A DNA stretch of 19,926 bases from JBFHER01 sp041584055. Its GTDB lineage: Bacteria; Bacteroidota; Bacteroidia; Bacteroidales; UBA5342. Each line of letters starts with the position of its first letter. The first letter of the stretch is position 1. Positions 18,062 through 19,926 of the stretch are shown in pieces. The position numbers and the translations under genes are program-made. The stretch is from contig JBFHER010000046.1 of assembly GCA_041584055.1 (NCBI GenBank), positions 1 through 19,926 of the forward strand, in the 5' to 3' direction. The notes beneath the pieces were generated by a model. It did no database searches and was not told where the DNA came from. It saw only the letters and a program-made list of their open reading frames with translations.

Positions 18062-19622
18062 AGATCTCCAATTTGAAGTAATCAATTACGAGCCCGGGTT
18101 GTCCTCTTTGTTTTCCCCTGCTGTCGAGGCTGGGCCCTATGTACTCAAATGTTATTTCCACATCCGTATAATCGGTGATGTTAAAGACTTCAAAGTCAAA
18201 AAGATTAAAATTCCCCACTTTCTTGTATACCCCATTTCCAGTAATGCTTTTCACAACAGAGTTGCTAAACTCATAAGAATCGAAGTAGTCTTGATCTTTC
18301 CCTGCTGCGGATCGCATCTGCAGTGCTTCTCCATTTATATAAATTCTAAATCGCCCGCAGTAAGTGGATGATCCTGACCATAGCAAGCGGTATTTCTCTG
18401 CGCCAAAAACTCCCTTCTGAACAAAAGTTAAGCGGAAGGTATCTGCAAACTCATTTCCAAGGGACACACCCAATACCTTATTATTAAGTGCTCCTGTGCT
18501 CACATCGAACAGGGTAGGTTCGATACTTGTTCCATCCAGGCCTTCAACACGGACTTTATCTAAATTCCATATCCATTTATCACCAACAAGGACTTCGGTC
18601 AGGGCATCGCTTCCATTGATCAACTTCTGAGCCTTGTAAAGCTCTTCAGGCACCACAAATTCCGTCATATTAAAAACGATCCCATTGCTGCATACAAAAC
18701 GTGAATTCTCGTTTATGTTATCCACATCCACGTCAATTCCTTCTCCTTTTATATTGAGCATTTCAGGTTCAAAATCACTGTACTGCAAACTGTTATCAAA
18801 AATACTTCTGGTTATTACATAGGGCAACAGAATATCATTCTTCCAAGCATTGGGGATGACATCAATATTCAGATCTGTTTTTACAATATTAAATGCAGAA
18901 TCGAGTTGTTCCTGCGTAAAAAGAACGAAAGTGGCTGTTTTGTACCGATATTCTTCATTCACAGGAAAGTAAGCATTAAAAAAAGTATTGACCGTGGTAA
19001 AAACCGAATCATATATTGTCCCGTTCGACCCAAAATCAATTGGTTTACTTGCCGCAACATCGAAGTACGTTGAATCCTGCATATCAATGTAATCACGGAA
19101 TACGCTGTTGGTACTGGAAATGTATTCGTACAGGTTAGGTGCGGGCCAAACCACATCTTCCAACACATAAAAACGACCATCAACAAACAGAGGGCTTGAC
19201 TCTACAATTTTTTTTCCGTCAAAGGAATACACCGCTTCCCCCGAATTATACTCAAGCAAGGCAAACTTCTCAAGGTAAGTCTGTACTTTGTTGCTTTTTG
19301 ATAAAGTTTGGATATTGATAACTGCAGGAAGCACAATGTATGACAACATTTTCTTAATGTAAACGTCAGAGGTATCCAAAGCCCTTAAATCTTCATCGGA
19401 TGGAATAAAAAGTGTCACCGGATTGCTCGAGTTTATTGTTTCGATCAGTCCGTGTTTTGCGACTAATTCCATAAAATACGTGTGGTTTGATGTATCAGAA
19501 CGGAGGTAATCCCACATACTCATATCTATAGTCTCCGGGGTCGAATCATAAAAATAACCTTCGTTTTCGTTGCAAGCTGCAAAAATCAAGGTTATTAATA
19601 ATATGATGTAAGTCTGTTTCAT
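18054..19622 (-). CDS. Two-domain FAS1 (fasciclin-like) surface lipoprotein
   Basis: This 522-aa lipoprotein has a signal sequence ending IFAAC (C17) followed by acidic residues (NENEGYF), consistent with export to the outer surface. The first FAS1 domain covers about residues 35-155: the H1 region LVAKHGLIETINSSNPVTLFIPSDEDL is typical, and the domain closes with FYVLEDVVWPAP. A second, more divergent FAS1 domain covers about 156-325 (ATFVLFTQEQLDSAF... FVCSNGIVFNMTEFVVP). The remaining 190 residues form a beta-rich domain ending VIDYFKLEIYE, a pattern matched by the tail of the neighbouring upstream protein. FAS1 domains in general mediate adhesion and ligand binding. Next to SusC/SusD this one is probably an accessory surface protein of the uptake complex. 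The start is ATG 19622, 15 nt after the upstream stop, with a weak purine-rich leader. The two terminal gene overlaps and short gaps mark one operon. Confidence 0.88.
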   Translation of the reverse strand: MKQTYIILLITLIFAACNENEGYFYDSTPETIDMSMWDYLRSDTSNHTYFMELVAKHGLIETINSSNPVTLFIPSDEDLRALDTSDVYIKKMLSYIVLPAVINIQTLSKSNKVQTYLEKFALLEYNSGEAVYSFDGKKIVESSPLFVDGRFYVLEDVVWPAPNLYEYISSTNSVFRDYIDMQDSTYFDVAASKPIDFGSNGTIYDSVFTTVNTFFNAYFPVNEEYRYKTATFVLFTQEQLDSAFNIVKTDLNIDVIPNAWKNDILLPYVITRSIFDNSLQYSDFEPEMLNIKGEGIDVDVDNINENSRFVCSNGIVFNMTEFVVPEELYKAQKLINGSDALTEVLVGDKWIWNLDKVRVEGLDGTSIEPTLFDVSTGALNNKVLGVSLGNEFADTFRLTFVQKGVFGAEKYRLLWSGSSTYCGRFRIYINGEALQMRSAAGKDQDYFDSYEFSNSVVKSITGNGVYKKVGNFNLFDFEVFNITDYTDVEITFEYIGPSLDSRGKQRGQPGLVIDYFKLEIYE

Positions 19623-19637
19623 TTGTTTCTTCTATTG

Positions 19638-19926
19638 TTAATTACTGATGGGTGAAAAGCGAATGTAATCCCAGACAACAAATCCCGGGGTGATGGCTTT
19701 CAGTGTAAGAACATGCTCTTTGTAACCTTCTATCTGAACATTTGATACAGATAAAATCCGGTATGGATTATTGTTATTGGGAGGTACCTGAGCACTCAGG
19801 TTGATTGTTGCTCCCACCTTTTTCCCATCAAGATACACGTCAACAAGTCCGTTTATTCTGGTGGCATCCAACCTTAACTGCAGGTTATAATCCCCCTGTA
19901 CAATCCGGGTTGTTCTATAACTGAGC
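19638..19926 (-). CDS. C-terminus of a surface protein, probably another FAS1-type lipoprotein (5' truncated by window edge)
   Basis: Only the last 95 codons are present. The reading frame stays open to the window edge, so the start lies outside. A TTG at 19871 is not a credible start because the frame continues in phase beyond it. The fragment is beta-rich: YNLQLRLDATRINGLVDVYLDGKKVG reads like paired strands of a sandwich, and it ends TPGFVVWDYIRFSPISN. The WDYIRF ending matches IDYFKLEIYE at the end of the downstream FAS1 lipoprotein, which suggests the same C-terminal module and hence a paralogous FAS1 surface lipoprotein. It lies 15 nt before that gene, in the same operon. The N-terminal domains cannot be seen, so the family call is inference. 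Confidence 0.6.
   Translation of the reverse strand, partial: LSYRTTRIVQGDYNLQLRLDATRINGLVDVYLDGKKVGATINLSAQVPPNNNNPYRILSVSNVQIEGYKEHVLTLKAITPGFVVWDYIRFSPISN

Noticed and set aside
18062..18085. Longer N-termini that begin at TTG codons for several genes (for example 18085 for SusC, 14802 for SusD, 5630 and 1588 for sulfatases).
   Set aside because: Nearby ATG codons give proper signal peptides. Two of the TTG choices (SusC and the sulfatase at 5630) would also lengthen overlaps with upstream genes. The ATG starts were used instead.
17..19926. Searching for a regulator (HTCS hybrid sensor, SARP, ECF sigma/anti-sigma), a sulfatase maturase, an endo-glycanase, tRNA or rRNA, a CRISPR array or a mobile element.
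   Set aside because: Nothing of these kinds was found by reading the minus- or plus-strand frames. They may lie outside the window.

Overview
The window looks like part of a polysaccharide utilization locus (PUL) from a glycan-degrading member of the Bacteroidota. The evidence is a SusC/SusD pair, a FAS1-domain surface lipoprotein, exported sulfatases, a GH29-type alpha-L-fucosidase, and two proteins with C-terminal type IX secretion (T9SS, Por) sorting domains. T9SS signals, several sulfatases and fucose chemistry together suggest a marine, sediment or other environmental lineage, such as a marinilabilialean or flavobacterial type, but this is inference. By eye the DNA is moderately AT-rich. 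Translation starts follow A/T-rich leaders rather than strong Shine-Dalgarno sites, as expected for this phylum.

All real genes lie on the minus strand, so the locus reads from right to left. The first unit, in transcription order, holds: the C-terminus of a truncated surface protein (19638-19926); a two-FAS1-domain lipoprotein (18054-19622); SusC (14867-18061), which overlaps the FAS1 gene by 8 nt; SusD (12862-14796); a GH29 alpha-L-fucosidase (10913-12700); and a 1250-residue T9SS-exported protein made of lamin-tail-like and repeated beta-sandwich modules (7106-10858). A strong bidirectional hairpin terminator (about 7046-7090) follows. The second unit holds a CSPSR sulfatase (5606-6994), a CAPTR sulfatase with a C-terminal beta-sandwich (3768-5585), a T9SS-exported alpha/beta-hydrolase esterase with a CBM-like module (1594-3708), and a CMASR sulfatase (17-1501).

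Taken together, the genes suggest capture and breakdown of a sulfated, probably O-acylated, fucose-containing glycan, with fucoidan-like material the leading guess. SusC/SusD, the FAS1 lipoproteins and the large T9SS protein would bind and import at the cell surface. The T9SS esterase would remove acyl groups outside the cell. The sulfatases and the fucosidase carry export signals without T9SS domains and would work mainly in the periplasm. No endo-acting glycanase, sulfatase-maturase (anSME), sensor-regulator, tRNA, rRNA, CRISPR array or mobile element is visible in the window.

The least familiar parts are the FAS1-SusC-SusD arrangement and the large modular T9SS protein. No intergenic gap exceeds about 165 nt, and plus-strand open frames appear to be shadows of the minus-strand genes.
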